Positions 48,406 to 57,496 of a stretch of 64,000 nucleotides of DNA are shown piece after piece (within the stretch, counting starts at the first letter, position 1; each line of letters begins with the position of its first letter). The notes under the pieces were generated by a model. That model saw nothing but the letters and a program-made list of their open reading frames with translations. It was not told where the DNA came from and searched no databases. The stretch is from Gammaproteobacteria bacterium. GTDB taxonomy: Bacteria > Pseudomonadota > Gammaproteobacteria > UBA4575. The DNA is taken from the NCBI GenBank assembly GCA_022824965.1, contig JAJDYY010000008.1:224501-288500 (forward strand), read 5' to 3'. Both the position numbers and the translations under genes were made by a program.

Positions 48406-50313
48406 TTAATGGCCGCGCACCCCGTGTTCCATAAACCTCTGCACGATGGCCTCAAGCGCCATCGGGCCCAGGTCTTCACCTCCACGTGTACGAACGGCCA
48501 ACTGATTTGCAGTTACTTCACGATCGCCCGCCACCAGCATGTACGGGATGTGTGTGATCGTGTGCTCTCGAATCTTAAAGCCAATCTTTTCATTTCTCAA
48601 GTCGGAGATCACCCTGAAGCCTTGATTCCTAAGCATTTCTTCTGCCGAGCGCACATGTTGTGCCTGGCGGTCCGTGATATTCAGCAAAACCACCTGCACG
48701 GGGGCCAGCCAGAACGGCAGGTCGCCCGCATAGTTCTCGATCAGGATTCCGATGAACCGCTCCAGCGAACCCAGGATCGCGCGGTGGATCATGACCGGCA
48801 CCTGGCGCGAGCCGTCTTCGGCCACGTAGGAGGCATCGAGTCGCCCCGGCATGGAGAAATCCACCTGGATCGTGCCGCACTGCCATACCCGGCCAATGCT
48901 GTCTCGCAGGGTGAACTCGATCTTCGGACCGTAGAATGCGCCCTCGCCCGGCTGCAGCTTGTATTCCAGGTCCTGCCCATCCAGCACCTGCTGCAGTGCA
49001 GCCTCGGCCTCGTCCCAGAGACTGTCCTCACCGACACGCTTCTCCGGGCGTGTCGAGAAGGCCAGATCGATATTTTCAAAGCCGAAGTCCCGGTAGACCT
49101 CGAAGGTCAGGTCGATAAGCTTTCGCACCTCCTCGGCAAGCTGGGCCCGGGTGCAGAAAACATGGGCATCGTCCTGCACGAAACGCCTGGCCCGCAGCAG
49201 CCCGTGCAGGGTGCCGGAGGGTTCGTTGCGGTGCACCAGGCCGAACTCGGAGAGCTTGAGCGGCAAGTCCCGGTAGCTTTTCAGGCCCTGGTTGTAGATC
49301 TGCACGTGCCCAGGGCAGTTCATCGGCTTGATCGCGTACTCGCGGTTTTCCGACTGCGTGGAGAAGATCATCTCGCCGAACTTGTCCCAGTGTCCGGACT
49401 TCTCCCACAGCTTGCGGTCCAGGATCTGCGGCGTGGATACCTCCTGGTAGCCATGCGCACGAATCTTCTCGCGGATGTAGGATTCGACCTGCTGGTACAG
49501 GATCAGTCCGCGTTCGTGCCAGAACACCATGCCCGGGGCCTCGTCCTGGAAGTGGAACAGGTCCATCTGCTTGCCGAGCTTGCGGTGGTCGCGCTTTTGC
49601 GCCTCCTCGAGCTGGGTCAGGTAGTGCTTGAGCTGCTTCTTGTCGGCCCAGGCGGTGCCGTAGATGCGCTGCAGCATCTTGTTGCTGGCATCGCCGCGCC
49701 AGTACGACCCGGCCAGGCGGGTCAACTTGAACGCACGCAGGTGGCGCGTGTTGGGCACATGCGGGCCGCGGCACATGTCAGTGTATTCCTGGTGGTGGTA
49801 GAGCGCGATGATTTCATCGTCCGGAATCTCGGAGGCGATCTCGACCTTGTAGTCTTCATCGCGCTGGCGAAACGCCTCCACCGCCTGGGCGCGACTGACC
49901 ACTTCGCGGATGACGTCGTAGTCCTGCACGATCAACTCTTCCATGCGTTTTTCGATCGCTTCCAGATCCTCCGGGGTAAAGGAGCGCTCGTAGTCCACGT
50001 CGTAGTAGAAGCCGTTCTCGATGACCGGCCCGATCGCCATCTTGGCGGTCGGATACAGCTGCTTGATCGCGTGCCCCATCAGGTGGGCAAAGGAGTGGCG
50101 GATGATGTCGACCCCGTCCGGGTCCTTGCTGGTGACGATCTCCACGGAGGCATCCTCGGTGATGCTGACGCAGGCATCGGCCAGCTGTCCGTCGATGCGC
50201 CCGGCGATGGTCGCCTTGGCGAGCCCGGGGCCGATGGATTCAGCCACCTGCTGGATCGTGACCGGGTCAGTAAATTCTTTCTGGGTGCCGTCAGGCAGGG
50301 TGATGGTAGGCAT
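48406..50313 (-). CDS. thrS: Threonyl-tRNA synthetase
   Basis: ThrRS charges tRNA-Thr and edits serine. From the ATG at 50313 ([14 protein letters not shown]) the product is 635 residues with a TGS domain, the editing domain ([14 protein letters not shown]), [18 protein letters not shown], a class II catalytic core ([11 protein letters not shown]) and the anticodon domain. GGAG lies seven bases upstream of the ATG. The 250 bases between this start and the transporter gene hold the leader; I see no clear promoter or operator in it. Confidence 0.97.
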   Translation of the reverse strand: MPTITLPDGTQKEFTDPVTIQQVAESIGPGLAKATIAGRIDGQLADACVSITEDASVEIVTSKDPDGVDIIRHSFAHLMGHAIKQLYPTAKMAIGPVIENGFYYDVDYERSFTPEDLEAIEKRMEELIVQDYDVIREVVSRAQAVEAFRQRDEDYKVEIASEIPDDEIIALYHHQEYTDMCRGPHVPNTRHLRAFKLTRLAGSYWRGDASNKMLQRIYGTAWADKKQLKHYLTQLEEAQKRDHRKLGKQMDLFHFQDEAPGMVFWHERGLILYQQVESYIREKIRAHGYQEVSTPQILDRKLWEKSGHWDKFGEMIFSTQSENREYAIKPMNCPGHVQIYNQGLKSYRDLPLKLSEFGLVHRNEPSGTLHGLLRARRFVQDDAHVFCTRAQLAEEVRKLIDLTFEVYRDFGFENIDLAFSTRPEKRVGEDSLWDEAEAALQQVLDGQDLEYKLQPGEGAFYGPKIEFTLRDSIGRVWQCGTIQVDFSMPGRLDASYVAEDGSRQVPVMIHRAILGSLERFIGILIENYAGDLPFWLAPVQVVLLNITDRQAQHVRSAEEMLRNQGFRVISDLRNEKIGFKIREHTITHIPYMLVAGDREVTANQLAVRTRGGEDLGPMALEAIVQRFMEHGVRGH

Positions 50314-50563
50314 GCAGATTCTCCAGTGGTGACCGATACCAGGGGCCACATGTTTCCAAAATGTATCTTCCGGTCCAGGTCAGGCGTCATCCCCTTGCTT
50401 TGCGCCATGTGAACTGCAAGATACTCCGAGCGCATAGGGTACACATTGTGACCTGCGAAGGGAACCGCAAATACCGATCCGCCGGCAAGCGAATCGTGTG
50501 AACTTCCTCACGCATCTTATCCAGCAGGAAGAAAGTCGGAACGAAGGACAGAAGCCGCACGTA

Positions 50564-51427
50564 TCAAGCAGCGGCACTAGGTCTTCGCCGCAGTAGCGCG
50601 ACATAGATCAGCGCGGTCACAAACATGGTCAGGCTGTAGGTGGTCGCCGGCACCGTCGCGAGCCCGCCGCCGAACAAAAGCACTGCAATTGCGATGGCCA
50701 GCGTCCCGTTCTGCAATCCGCACTCCATTGCAATCGCGGTTCGTTGTTTCGCGCCAGTCGCAAACCACCGCGCCAGCAGGTAAGCCGCCACCATCATGAT
50801 CACGTTCAGCGCAAGAGTGGCCAGCCCGGCCTGGGCATAATAGGAGGCTAGATTATTGCGTTCCTGGTAGATGGCTCCGGCGAGCACCAGCACGAACAGC
50901 ACGGCGGATACGGTACGCGCCGACGGCTCAACCCGCAGCGCAAAACCTTCGGCAAAACGGCGCACCAGCAGGCCGACCAGCACTGGAATGGTGACGATCA
51001 AAAAGACACTGATCGCAGTATCAGCAACCGTGATGTCCTGCATCGCCTGCTCACCGATGAAATGGCCATAGGCGAACACGACCACGAAGGGGATCGTGAT
51101 TACGCTCAACAGGCTGATCACCGCGGTCAGCGAAATGGACAGCGCGACATCGCCACGAGCGAACGCCGTCAGAAGATTGGAGGTCACCCCACCCGGGGCT
51201 GCGGCAATGATCATCAGCCCGAGAGCCAGTTCCGGTGCCATCGGCCAGAGGCTGGCAAGCAGGAATGCGATCGTCGGTAGCAAGAGAATCTGTGACACGG
51301 CACCGACCGCGAAATCGCGTGGACGGCGCACTACCCGGACAAAATCATCAAAGGTAAGTCCGAGCCCAAGTGCCAGCATGATGAAAGCCAGCGCCAGAGG
51401 CAAAACGACATCCGTTACGAATCCCAT
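50564..51427 (-). CDS. BASS-family (bile acid:sodium symporter-like) transporter
   Basis: The 287-residue integral membrane protein has about nine or ten hydrophobic segments and the family motifs AAAPGGVTSN (about residues 75-84) and ECGLQNGTLA (about 238-247), which place sodium-binding residues. Bacterial BASS proteins move organic anions such as pyruvate, pantoate or keto acids with sodium; the substrate here cannot be told. AAGGAGGAG lies just before the ATG at 51427. Upstream, GGTGTC/GACACC (51487-51503) forms a small hairpin of unknown role. It lies at the border between the core operon and the low-G+C cassette. Confidence 0.88.
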   Translation of the reverse strand: MGFVTDVVLPLALAFIMLALGLGLTFDDFVRVVRRPRDFAVGAVSQILLLPTIAFLLASLWPMAPELALGLMIIAAAPGGVTSNLLTAFARGDVALSISLTAVISLLSVITIPFVVVFAYGHFIGEQAMQDITVADTAISVFLIVTIPVLVGLLVRRFAEGFALRVEPSARTVSAVLFVLVLAGAIYQERNNLASYYAQAGLATLALNVIMMVAAYLLARWFATGAKQRTAIAMECGLQNGTLAIAIAVLLFGGGLATVPATTYSLTMFVTALIYVALLRRRPSAAA

Positions 51428-51576
51428 GGCTCCTCCTTAACCCTGATTATTCTGGTGTCGCGTGACCTTTGGCATCGATTGACAAAGGTGTCGCACGGAC
51501 ACCATTTGCACAAGTCATCACAGGCACCCTCAATTAGGAAGAAGGGCCAATCGCCAAAACCTGATCGCGTCGGAAG

Positions 51577-51999
51577 TCAGTAAAACGTCTTAATGATTTG
51601 TAGTACATATTTTATTATGAGCTGAGCTCTATCGTAGTCTGGTTTCCAATTTTTTTGCTGAAAGCAACCACTGGAAACAGCATCCCATAATAGAATTCGA
51701 AGGCTGTTGGTGTTTTCATGAGACTTTTTTATACGCTTTAATTTTTTTGCAATTAGTCTGTGTTCGCTTGAAACAATTACTTGAGAAGCGATGATTGCAG
51801 ATTCAAGTTTTTTGCGCTTGGACGTAGATAAGTTATTTGACCTCCAGTACTGAGTAGACATTTCCATAAACTCATAGTATCTACGCTTCAACTGGTCAAC
51901 TTCTTTCAGATATGAAACCCTGCGCAGGACACAATAGTTGCCCACGACACCAACCAAGGCTGCAATAGTTACAGCCACAAGGAATTCAGAAAAATCCAC
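51577..51999 (-). CDS. Small membrane-anchored protein of unknown function
   Basis: I do not recognise this 140-residue protein. It has one N-terminal membrane span (about residues 6-26, FLVAVTIAALVGVVGNYCVL), then a long basic, largely helical cytoplasmic part (YLKEVDQLKRRYYEFMEMST, and KKLKRIKKSHENTNSL). It starts 11 bases after the STAS-like gene on the same strand, so it is probably the third gene of that unit and a candidate membrane effector or partner. Base composition is low: 20 G+C in the 60 bases 51601-51660, against 39 in 31201-31260 of glnD. Transfer is likely. Confidence 0.7.
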   Translation of the reverse strand: MDFSEFLVAVTIAALVGVVGNYCVLRRVSYLKEVDQLKRRYYEFMEMSTQYWRSNNLSTSKRKKLESAIIASQVIVSSEHRLIAKKLKRIKKSHENTNSLRILLWDAVSSGCFQQKNWKPDYDRAQLIIKYVLQIIKTFY

Positions 52000-52010
52000 G
52001 CAGATTATTA

Positions 52011-52355
52011 TTAGTCGAGAGTACTTGCTTCTTCTATGTAGAATTTCGCCATTGCAACGAAATCTTCCAATTCTTCTTCTTCTGTGTACAGCAGTAAGTG
52101 CTCATCCAAGAATTTCTTATTCATGTGTTCTACCCTTACCAAGCCACCAAATGCTTCCTCCAAGAATGAAGAGCCCAACCCTGCCACACCATCAAACACG
52201 ACTTTTACATGCTCATGATTTCTTAGTGCTGGAGCCAGAAGATCCTGCCTAAATTTCGTTCCGCTAAAATCGCCATCCTCCAAGTAACGACCAGCAGGAA
52301 CCCTTGAAAAGTCTTTTGCAATGGATATGACAGCAGTTGATGCAGTGTTATTCAT
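52011..52355 (-). CDS. STAS-like protein (DUF4325)
   Basis: The 114-residue protein matches what I know of the DUF4325 STAS-like family: FSRVPAGRYLEDGDFSGTKF (residues 16-35), then VVFDGVAGLGSSFLEEAFGG (52-71) and LVRVEH. STAS domains in anti-sigma antagonists carry a phosphorylatable Ser at the start of the helix after the second strand; Ser62 and Ser63 sit in that place. Its ATG overlaps the stop of the ATPase gene (shared ATGAATAA), so the two are translationally coupled and probably bind each other. Function is inferred; no experimental role for the pair is known to me. Confidence 0.85.
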   Translation of the reverse strand: MNNTASTAVISIAKDFSRVPAGRYLEDGDFSGTKFRQDLLAPALRNHEHVKVVFDGVAGLGSSFLEEAFGGLVRVEHMNKKFLDEHLLLYTEEEELEDFVAMAKFYIEEASTLD

Positions 52356-53394
52356 TCGGTAACGTCAAACTCCACTCTATCAGCGTTCCCTTCAAAGGGT
52401 TATCATGGTTGTGCTTCTCAGCCGACGTTCCAGACGCCAGCTTTTTGTACGTGTACTCCCCACGCAAGCTTATCACACGGTAATATCCGCAACAATTTAA
52501 CCTCTCCAAGTAACCTCTGACATCTCTTTTCAGTCCATGTCCTCGATGCTCTTCTTTGCTCGCACTGCGCGCTAGATCATGTGCTTTTTCAATTAGACCT
52601 GCATGGTCGTTGCGTAAGATGGACACAACATCTTGTGTCAATTTCTTGGGCAATGTACCAGGTATCCCACTTCCTTGATCATAGACCAAAATCCTTACCT
52701 CTTCTTTTTCTGCGTGATGTGATGCCGACAACCACCAATTTGTTACGACCCGATCATGCTGATAGGCGTGTTGTCTGACATTTGTCATGGCTTCAGTTAC
52801 AGCTGCATACAAATAATGATTGTCTGGCATTTCACCTACGAGAGGTTCAAGATCATCTGTTAGCAGTTCAACTGGAGCCTCACCATCGCTTTTTTTGCCG
52901 GTCCTAAATTTCACATATCGAATGCCTTCATTATTAGTATTCATTTGTGCAAATGCACCCAAACCCAGTAACTCAAAAAACCCCATATCGTTTAGCAATT
53001 TTCTAACTTCTGGATTCCATTGAGATGGGCTAGCTGCTTTCAGGCGCCTTGCCGTAGGAATTTTTGTCCAGCGAAAAATTTCTGCCACAAGTACTAGAGC
53101 ACCTGCTGGAGAAATTTCTTGGATATTTTGAAGAAGAATGAATACCTGTTCACTAGACTTATTTCTTTGTACTTTACTTTGCTCACGAACCTCAGCGAGA
53201 GCAGAAACGACCTCATCAAAATTTGAATCTAAAGAGAAAATTTCTGGGCACTGAAGTTCAGTCTTACGATGTTTAAATCTTTTCCTACTCCTTTTTCGAC
53301 CTTCCTTTTTATTTCGGCGTGATATCTGATGGTGGTAAGCTTTGCGTGAACAAATTCTATTCCTTCGCTTCGTTTTACGTGTTGGCTTTCTCAT
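52348..53394 (-). CDS. GHKL-type ATPase/kinase with strongly basic N-terminus
   Basis: The 348-residue protein has three parts. Residues 1-45 are very rich in Lys and Arg. Residues about 55-145 look STAS-like (EQVFILLQNIQEISPAGALV). Residues about 190-345 form a GHKL ATPase: N box TEAMTNVRQHA (Glu201, Asn205), G1 box DQGSG (239-243) and G2 box GHGL (285-288). No histidine kinase dimerisation domain or transmitter is present, so it resembles SpoIIAB/RsbW-type serine kinases more than sensor kinases. The ATG at 53394 lacks a good ribosome site, yet no later ATG retains the fold. Low-G+C, like the two genes that follow. Confidence 0.82.
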   Translation of the reverse strand: MRKPTRKTKRRNRICSRKAYHHQISRRNKKEGRKRSRKRFKHRKTELQCPEIFSLDSNFDEVVSALAEVREQSKVQRNKSSEQVFILLQNIQEISPAGALVLVAEIFRWTKIPTARRLKAASPSQWNPEVRKLLNDMGFFELLGLGAFAQMNTNNEGIRYVKFRTGKKSDGEAPVELLTDDLEPLVGEMPDNHYLYAAVTEAMTNVRQHAYQHDRVVTNWWLSASHHAEKEEVRILVYDQGSGIPGTLPKKLTQDVVSILRNDHAGLIEKAHDLARSASKEEHRGHGLKRDVRGYLERLNCCGYYRVISLRGEYTYKKLASGTSAEKHNHDNPLKGTLIEWSLTLPNE

Positions 53395-53791
53395 TGAGAA
53401 AGTAAGAGGAGTGAGGAACTGCCCTTCATCTAGAGCAGAGTGTCAGTCTGATGATTTTTTTTGTGGTGCGAAAATCACAGCCCTTTTTGAGAGACAGATT
53501 CATGGCGAATTGGGCTACAAATCCGCTGCTCATCGCACGAAGAAACTGAAGATGATCCCTATAAAACAGGGTGTGGACTTTCCAGTTTGGTTCCATCAGT
53601 CGAACTATACGGAATCAGGTTAGCTTGTGAAAAAAGATGATCAGAAGCCCAATTCAGTAGTAGGTAGCTGTCCAATAGTTGCATGAAAACCAATATCTGA
53701 AGACTTTTTGGGAGATCTATAGATAATGAACCTATACGAGTTCCCAATATACTTTCATTTTTTTTGACTTCTTAGGAATGCAATATAGTTC
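53395..53791 (-). other. Low-G+C intergenic stretch between tRNA-Val and the ATPase gene
   Basis: About 400 bases without a convincing gene. Two short open frames (53342-53623 plus, 53559-53747 minus) lack ribosome sites and recognisable sequence. The promoter of the ATPase cassette should be here but I see no good -35/-10 pair. No integrase remnant and no copy of the tRNA-Val 3' end were found by eye. Confidence 0.6.
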
Positions 53792-53868
53792 TGGTAGGCG
53801 CGATTGGATTCGAACCAACGACCCCCACCATGTCAAGGTGATGCTCTAACCAACTGAGCTACGCGCCT
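53792..53868 (-). tRNA. tRNA-Val (GAC)
   Basis: A 77-base cloverleaf on the minus strand with acceptor stem AGGCGCG/CGCGCCT, discriminator A, encoded CCA, D-arm GCTCAGTTGGTTAGAGC, anticodon loop TTGACAT (GAC) on stem CCACC-like ATCACC/GGTGGG, and T-arm TTGGTTCGAATCCAA. It closely matches E. coli tRNA-Val(GAC). Its 3' end faces the low-G+C cassette. Confidence 0.95.
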
Positions 53869-53968
53869 AGTTCGGATAGGAAACTACCACAGAATGCAAC
53901 GTTCCGATACCTCACCGAATGCTATCCTGCCGGACATAGGCGCTTGCCTCAAGACAGTAGCGTGTGAG

Positions 53969-55999
53969 CTAGCTTGCCTTGCGTTGCGGCTTGCCTAACA
54001 CTACGTCCTTCAAGTGGAAGAGTTCATCACGAAGCTTGGCCGCCTCTTCAAACTCCAGATTGCGCGCATGCTCATACATTCTCTGCTCTAGCTGCTTGAT
54101 CTTTTTCATGCCCTGCTCGGGAGTCAGGGCCAGATACTCCGCATTGTCTGTAACATCCTCAAGACGGGTCCGGTAGATCGCCCGTTCAGCAGGGGATTTG
54201 CGCGCACCTTCCATGATGTCCGGTACTTTCTTGGTAATCCCCCGGGGCGTGATGCCGTGTTCCTGGTTGAAAGTGATCTGCTTGTCGCGGCGTCGGTTGG
54301 TCTCATCGATGGCGCGCTGCATGGAGCCTGTCACCTCTTCGGCATACATGATGGCCCGGCCGTTCAGATGCCGTGCTGCGCGGCCCACGGTCTGGATCAG
54401 GGAGCGCTCGGAGCGCAAGAACCCCTCCTTGTCCGCATCCAGGATGGCAACCAGCGAGACTTCCGGGATATCCAGCCCCTCTCGCAGCAGGTTGATGCCT
54501 ACCAGTACATCGAAATCCGCGTTGCGCAGCCCACGGATGATCTCCACACGCTCGACGGTGTCGATATCGGAGTGCAGGTAGCGCACCCGCACGCCGTGCT
54601 CGTCCAGGTACTCGGTCAGGTCCTCCGCCATGCGCTTGGTCAGGGTGGTGATCAGCACACGCTCGCCCCGCCCAACACAATCGTTGATTTCTGACAGCAC
54701 GTCGTCCACCTGGGAGACCACCGGGCGCACGTCGATCTCGGGATCCACCAGTCCCGTCGGACGCACGACCTGCTCGGCAATGACATCGGATTTTTGCATC
54801 TCGTAGGGGCCCGGCGTGGCTGAGACATAGATCATCTGCGGGGCCAGGGCGGCAAATTCCTCGAACTGCAGCGGGCGGTTATCCAGGGCCGAGGGCAGAC
54901 GAAAGCCGTACTCCACTAGGGTCTCCTTGCGTGAGCGATCGCCCCGGTACATGCCGCCGAACTGGGGCACGGACACATGGCTTTCGTCCATCACCATCAG
55001 GGCATTGTCCGGCAGGTAATCCAGCAGGCAGGGCGGCGGCTCGCCTGCTGCACGCCCGGAGAGGTAGCGCGAATAGTTCTCGATGCCCGCGCAGTAGCCG
55101 ATTTCCTGGATCATCTCCAGATCGAAACGCGTGCGCTGCTCAAGACGCTGCGCCTCCACCAGGCGGTTGGCCCGGTTGAGTTCCTCCAGGCGCTCCTTGA
55201 GCTCCTCCCTGATCTGCTCGATGGCATTGAGCAGAATTTCGCGCGGGGTCACGTAGTGCGTCTTCGGATAGATGGTCAGGCGCGGCACCCGGTGGGTAAT
55301 CTCGCCGGTGAGCGGGTCGAAGTAGCTCAGGTGTTCGATCTCCTCATCGAAGAGCTCGATACGGATTCCTTCGCGCTCGGAATCTGCCGGGTGAACGTCG
55401 ATGATCTCGCCGCGCACCCGGAAGGTACCGCGCCGCAATTCTGTGTCATTGCGCGTGTACTGGAGCTCGGCTAAGCGACGCAGCACCGTGCGCTGGTCGA
55501 TACGGTCGCCGCGATCGAGATGCATGACCATGTTCAGGTAGGCCTTGGGGTCTCCCAGCCCGTAAATTGCGGACACGGTGGCCACGATGACGGTATCGGG
55601 ACGCTCGAACAGCGCCTTGGTGGCGGACAGGCGCATCTGCTCGATGTGCTCGTTGATGGAGGCGTCTTTCTCGATGAAGGTATCGCTGGCCGGCACGTAG
55701 GCCTCGGGCTGGTAGTAGTCGTAGTAGGACACGAAATACTCCACCGCATGCTGCGGGAAGAACTCCTTCATTTCTCCGTACAACTGTGCCGCCAGGGTCT
55801 TGTTGGGTGCGAGGATGATCGTGGGCCGCTGCACCTGCTCGATGACATTGGCAATCGTGAAGGTCTTGCCCGAACCGGTAACCCCCAGCAGCGTCTGGTG
55901 GGCCAACCCGTCGTTCAGCCCATCGACCAGGGTCTGAATGGCACCAGGCTGGTCCCCTGCTGGGGCGAAGTCGGTAACGATTTTAAATGGCTGGTACAT
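53969..55999 (-). CDS. uvrB: UvrB, excinuclease ABC subunit B
   Basis: UvrB verifies DNA damage and recruits UvrC in nucleotide excision repair. The 676-residue product has Walker A GVTGSGKT (residues 39-46), the beta-hairpin region [41 protein letters not shown] (helicase motif V) and a C-terminal UVR motif ([20 protein letters not shown]). No clear LexA box is visible upstream. It is divergent from the aminotransferase gene. Confidence 0.97.
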   Translation of the reverse strand: MYQPFKIVTDFAPAGDQPGAIQTLVDGLNDGLAHQTLLGVTGSGKTFTIANVIEQVQRPTIILAPNKTLAAQLYGEMKEFFPQHAVEYFVSYYDYYQPEAYVPASDTFIEKDASINEHIEQMRLSATKALFERPDTVIVATVSAIYGLGDPKAYLNMVMHLDRGDRIDQRTVLRRLAELQYTRNDTELRRGTFRVRGEIIDVHPADSEREGIRIELFDEEIEHLSYFDPLTGEITHRVPRLTIYPKTHYVTPREILLNAIEQIREELKERLEELNRANRLVEAQRLEQRTRFDLEMIQEIGYCAGIENYSRYLSGRAAGEPPPCLLDYLPDNALMVMDESHVSVPQFGGMYRGDRSRKETLVEYGFRLPSALDNRPLQFEEFAALAPQMIYVSATPGPYEMQKSDVIAEQVVRPTGLVDPEIDVRPVVSQVDDVLSEINDCVGRGERVLITTLTKRMAEDLTEYLDEHGVRVRYLHSDIDTVERVEIIRGLRNADFDVLVGINLLREGLDIPEVSLVAILDADKEGFLRSERSLIQTVGRAARHLNGRAIMYAEEVTGSMQRAIDETNRRRDKQITFNQEHGITPRGITKKVPDIMEGARKSPAERAIYRTRLEDVTDNAEYLALTPEQGMKKIKQLEQRMYEHARNLEFEEAAKLRDELFHLKDVVLGKPQRKAS

Positions 56000-56107
56000 A
56001 GTATTCTCTTTCTGGGGTCTTATCTCTATTTGACAGGCCCCGTATACTCTACCCGGTGCTGCCAGGACGCAGCCTTCGAGAGATCAACCCCTGGACCAGG
56101 AGACACA

Positions 56108-57286
56108 GTGCAATATTCACTCGCGAAGCGGGTATCCCGGATTCAACCTTCCGTCACTTTAGCCATAACGGCACGGGCGAATCAAATCCGTGCAGGGGGT
56201 GGAGACATCCTCAATCTGGCCGCCGGTGAGCCGGACTTCGACACCCCCGAACACATCAAGGAGGCGGCCATTGCCGCCATGCGCGCAGGCCAGACCAAGT
56301 ACACGGCCGTCGCAGGAACCGCTTCCCTAAAAAATGCGGTAATCGAGAAGTTCCGGCGCGATAACGGGCTGGAGTACACCTTAGATGAAGTCATGATCTC
56401 CACCGGGGCCAAGCAGGTGCTCTACAACCTGTGCCAAGCCCTTTTGAACGAGGGGGACGAGGTACTGATTCCGGCCCCGTACTGGGTGTCCTACCCGGAT
56501 ATCGTGCTCCTGGCAGGCGCTGAGCCGGTGACTGTCCCCAGCCGGTCCGAGAACCGCTGCAAAATCACTGCAGAGGACCTGGATAGCAGAATCACTCCTA
56601 AAACCAAACTACTGGTCATCAACAGTCCGTCCAACCCAACGGGCATAGCCTACACCCAAGAAGAGCTGAGCGCTTTGGGTGAAGTGCTGGAGAAACATCC
56701 GCAGGTGTTCGTGATCAGTGATGATATCTACGAGCACATCCTGTTTCGGGGACAGAAATTCTCGAACATCCTTAATACGACCCCTTCGCTCAAAGACCGC
56801 ACCTTGGTATTGAACGGGGTCTCCAAGGCCTATTCAATGACGGGCTGGCGCATCGGCTATGCAGCAGGGCCGGCAGCACTGATCAAGTCCATGATTAAAA
56901 TCCAGTCGCAGAGCACATCCAACCCGAGCTCCATTTCCCAGGCGGCAACGGAAGCGGCTCTGACTGGAGATCAGGGTTTTGTAAAAGACATGTGTGATGA
57001 GTTCGAAAAGCGCCATGACTTTATTGTTGGCGCCCTGAATGAAATCGAAGGTGTCCACTGTTCGCAAGGCGATGGAACATTCTATTGCTTCCCCAACATT
57101 GAAGGCCTGATCGAGAAGACTGAAAACGTTTCGGACGACGTTGGCTTTGTGGAACACTTGCTGAATCAGGCGGGTGTCGCCACAGTGCCTGGTACCGCAT
57201 TCGGCTCGCCAGGGTACATGCGTATCTCTTTTGCAACGAGCATGGAAGTTCTGGAAGGAGCGTTTGCTCGCTTTAAGACACTTTGA
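56108..57286 (+). CDS. Aspartate aminotransferase-like class I/II aminotransferase
   Basis: The 392-residue product resembles prokaryotic aspartate/prephenate aminotransferases (AspC-Ib/AatA type): LNLAAGEPDFDTPEHIKEAA, TKYTAVAGTASLKNAV, PAPYWVSYPDIV, INSPSNPTG, SDDIYEHILF and the PLP lysine in NGVSKAYSMTGWRIGYAAGP. The start is the GTG at 56108 with AGGAG five bases upstream; the open frame that runs further up is antisense to uvrB. Upstream, TATACT (56043-56048) could be a -10, but a TTGACA at 56030-56035 is only seven bases before it and cannot be its -35. It is followed by tRNA-Asn on the same strand. Exact substrate is uncertain. Confidence 0.93.
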   Translation: MQYSLAKRVSRIQPSVTLAITARANQIRAGGGDILNLAAGEPDFDTPEHIKEAAIAAMRAGQTKYTAVAGTASLKNAVIEKFRRDNGLEYTLDEVMISTGAKQVLYNLCQALLNEGDEVLIPAPYWVSYPDIVLLAGAEPVTVPSRSENRCKITAEDLDSRITPKTKLLVINSPSNPTGIAYTQEELSALGEVLEKHPQVFVISDDIYEHILFRGQKFSNILNTTPSLKDRTLVLNGVSKAYSMTGWRIGYAAGPAALIKSMIKIQSQSTSNPSSISQAATEAALTGDQGFVKDMCDEFEKRHDFIVGALNEIEGVHCSQGDGTFYCFPNIEGLIEKTENVSDDVGFVEHLLNQAGVATVPGTAFGSPGYMRISFATSMEVLEGAFARFKTL

Positions 57287-57308
57287 CCCAGATACAGGCG
57301 GCTGATGA

Positions 57309-57339
57309 TTGTCAGGATCGACGTTGACCTGTGTATAGT
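57309..57339 (+). promoter_or_regulatory. Possible promoter of tRNA-Asn
   Basis: TTGTCA (57309-57314) and TATAGT (57334-57339) are good hexamers but with a 19-base spacer; alternatively TTGACC (57324-57329) pairs with TACCAT (57347-57352) at 17 bases. Either start would lie 5-25 bases before the tRNA. Confidence 0.35.
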
Positions 57340-57366
57340 GGGTCGTTACCATTTCCTGTCTTTTAT

Positions 57367-57442
57367 TCCCCGGTAGCTCAGTTGGTAGAGCGGGTGACTG
57401 TTAATCACTAGGTCGGCGGTTCGAGCCCGTCCCGGGGAGCCA
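57367..57442 (+). tRNA. tRNA-Asn (GTT)
   Basis: A 76-base cloverleaf: acceptor TCCCCGG/CCGGGGA, discriminator G, encoded CCA, D-arm GCTCAGTTGGTAGAGC, anticodon loop CTGTTAA (GTT) on stem GTGA/TCAC, and T-arm GGCGGTTCGAGCCCGTC. The 3' end abuts the accessory nuclease-helicase gene. Confidence 0.97.
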
Positions 57443-57496
57443 TCAAAGTCTGACTAACTAAGCAGACAAGTGGGCCAATCTCTTCTGCATCTCAGT

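Noticed and set aside
48409..50412. 667-residue open frame antisense to thrS
   Set aside because: Exact shadow of thrS in high-G+C DNA.
51487..51503. Hairpin upstream of the BASS transporter as a terminator
   Set aside because: Stem is six base pairs with no T-run on either strand.
53342..53623. 93-residue plus-strand frame near tRNA-Val
   Set aside because: Overlaps the ATPase start, no ribosome site, no recognisable sequence.
56030..56048. TTGACA and TATACT as a promoter for the aminotransferase gene
   Set aside because: Spacer is only seven bases; at best TATACT acts alone with a weak -35.
55520..56107. N-terminal extension of the aminotransferase
   Set aside because: It is antisense to uvrB; a GTG with a good ribosome site at 56108 is the real start.
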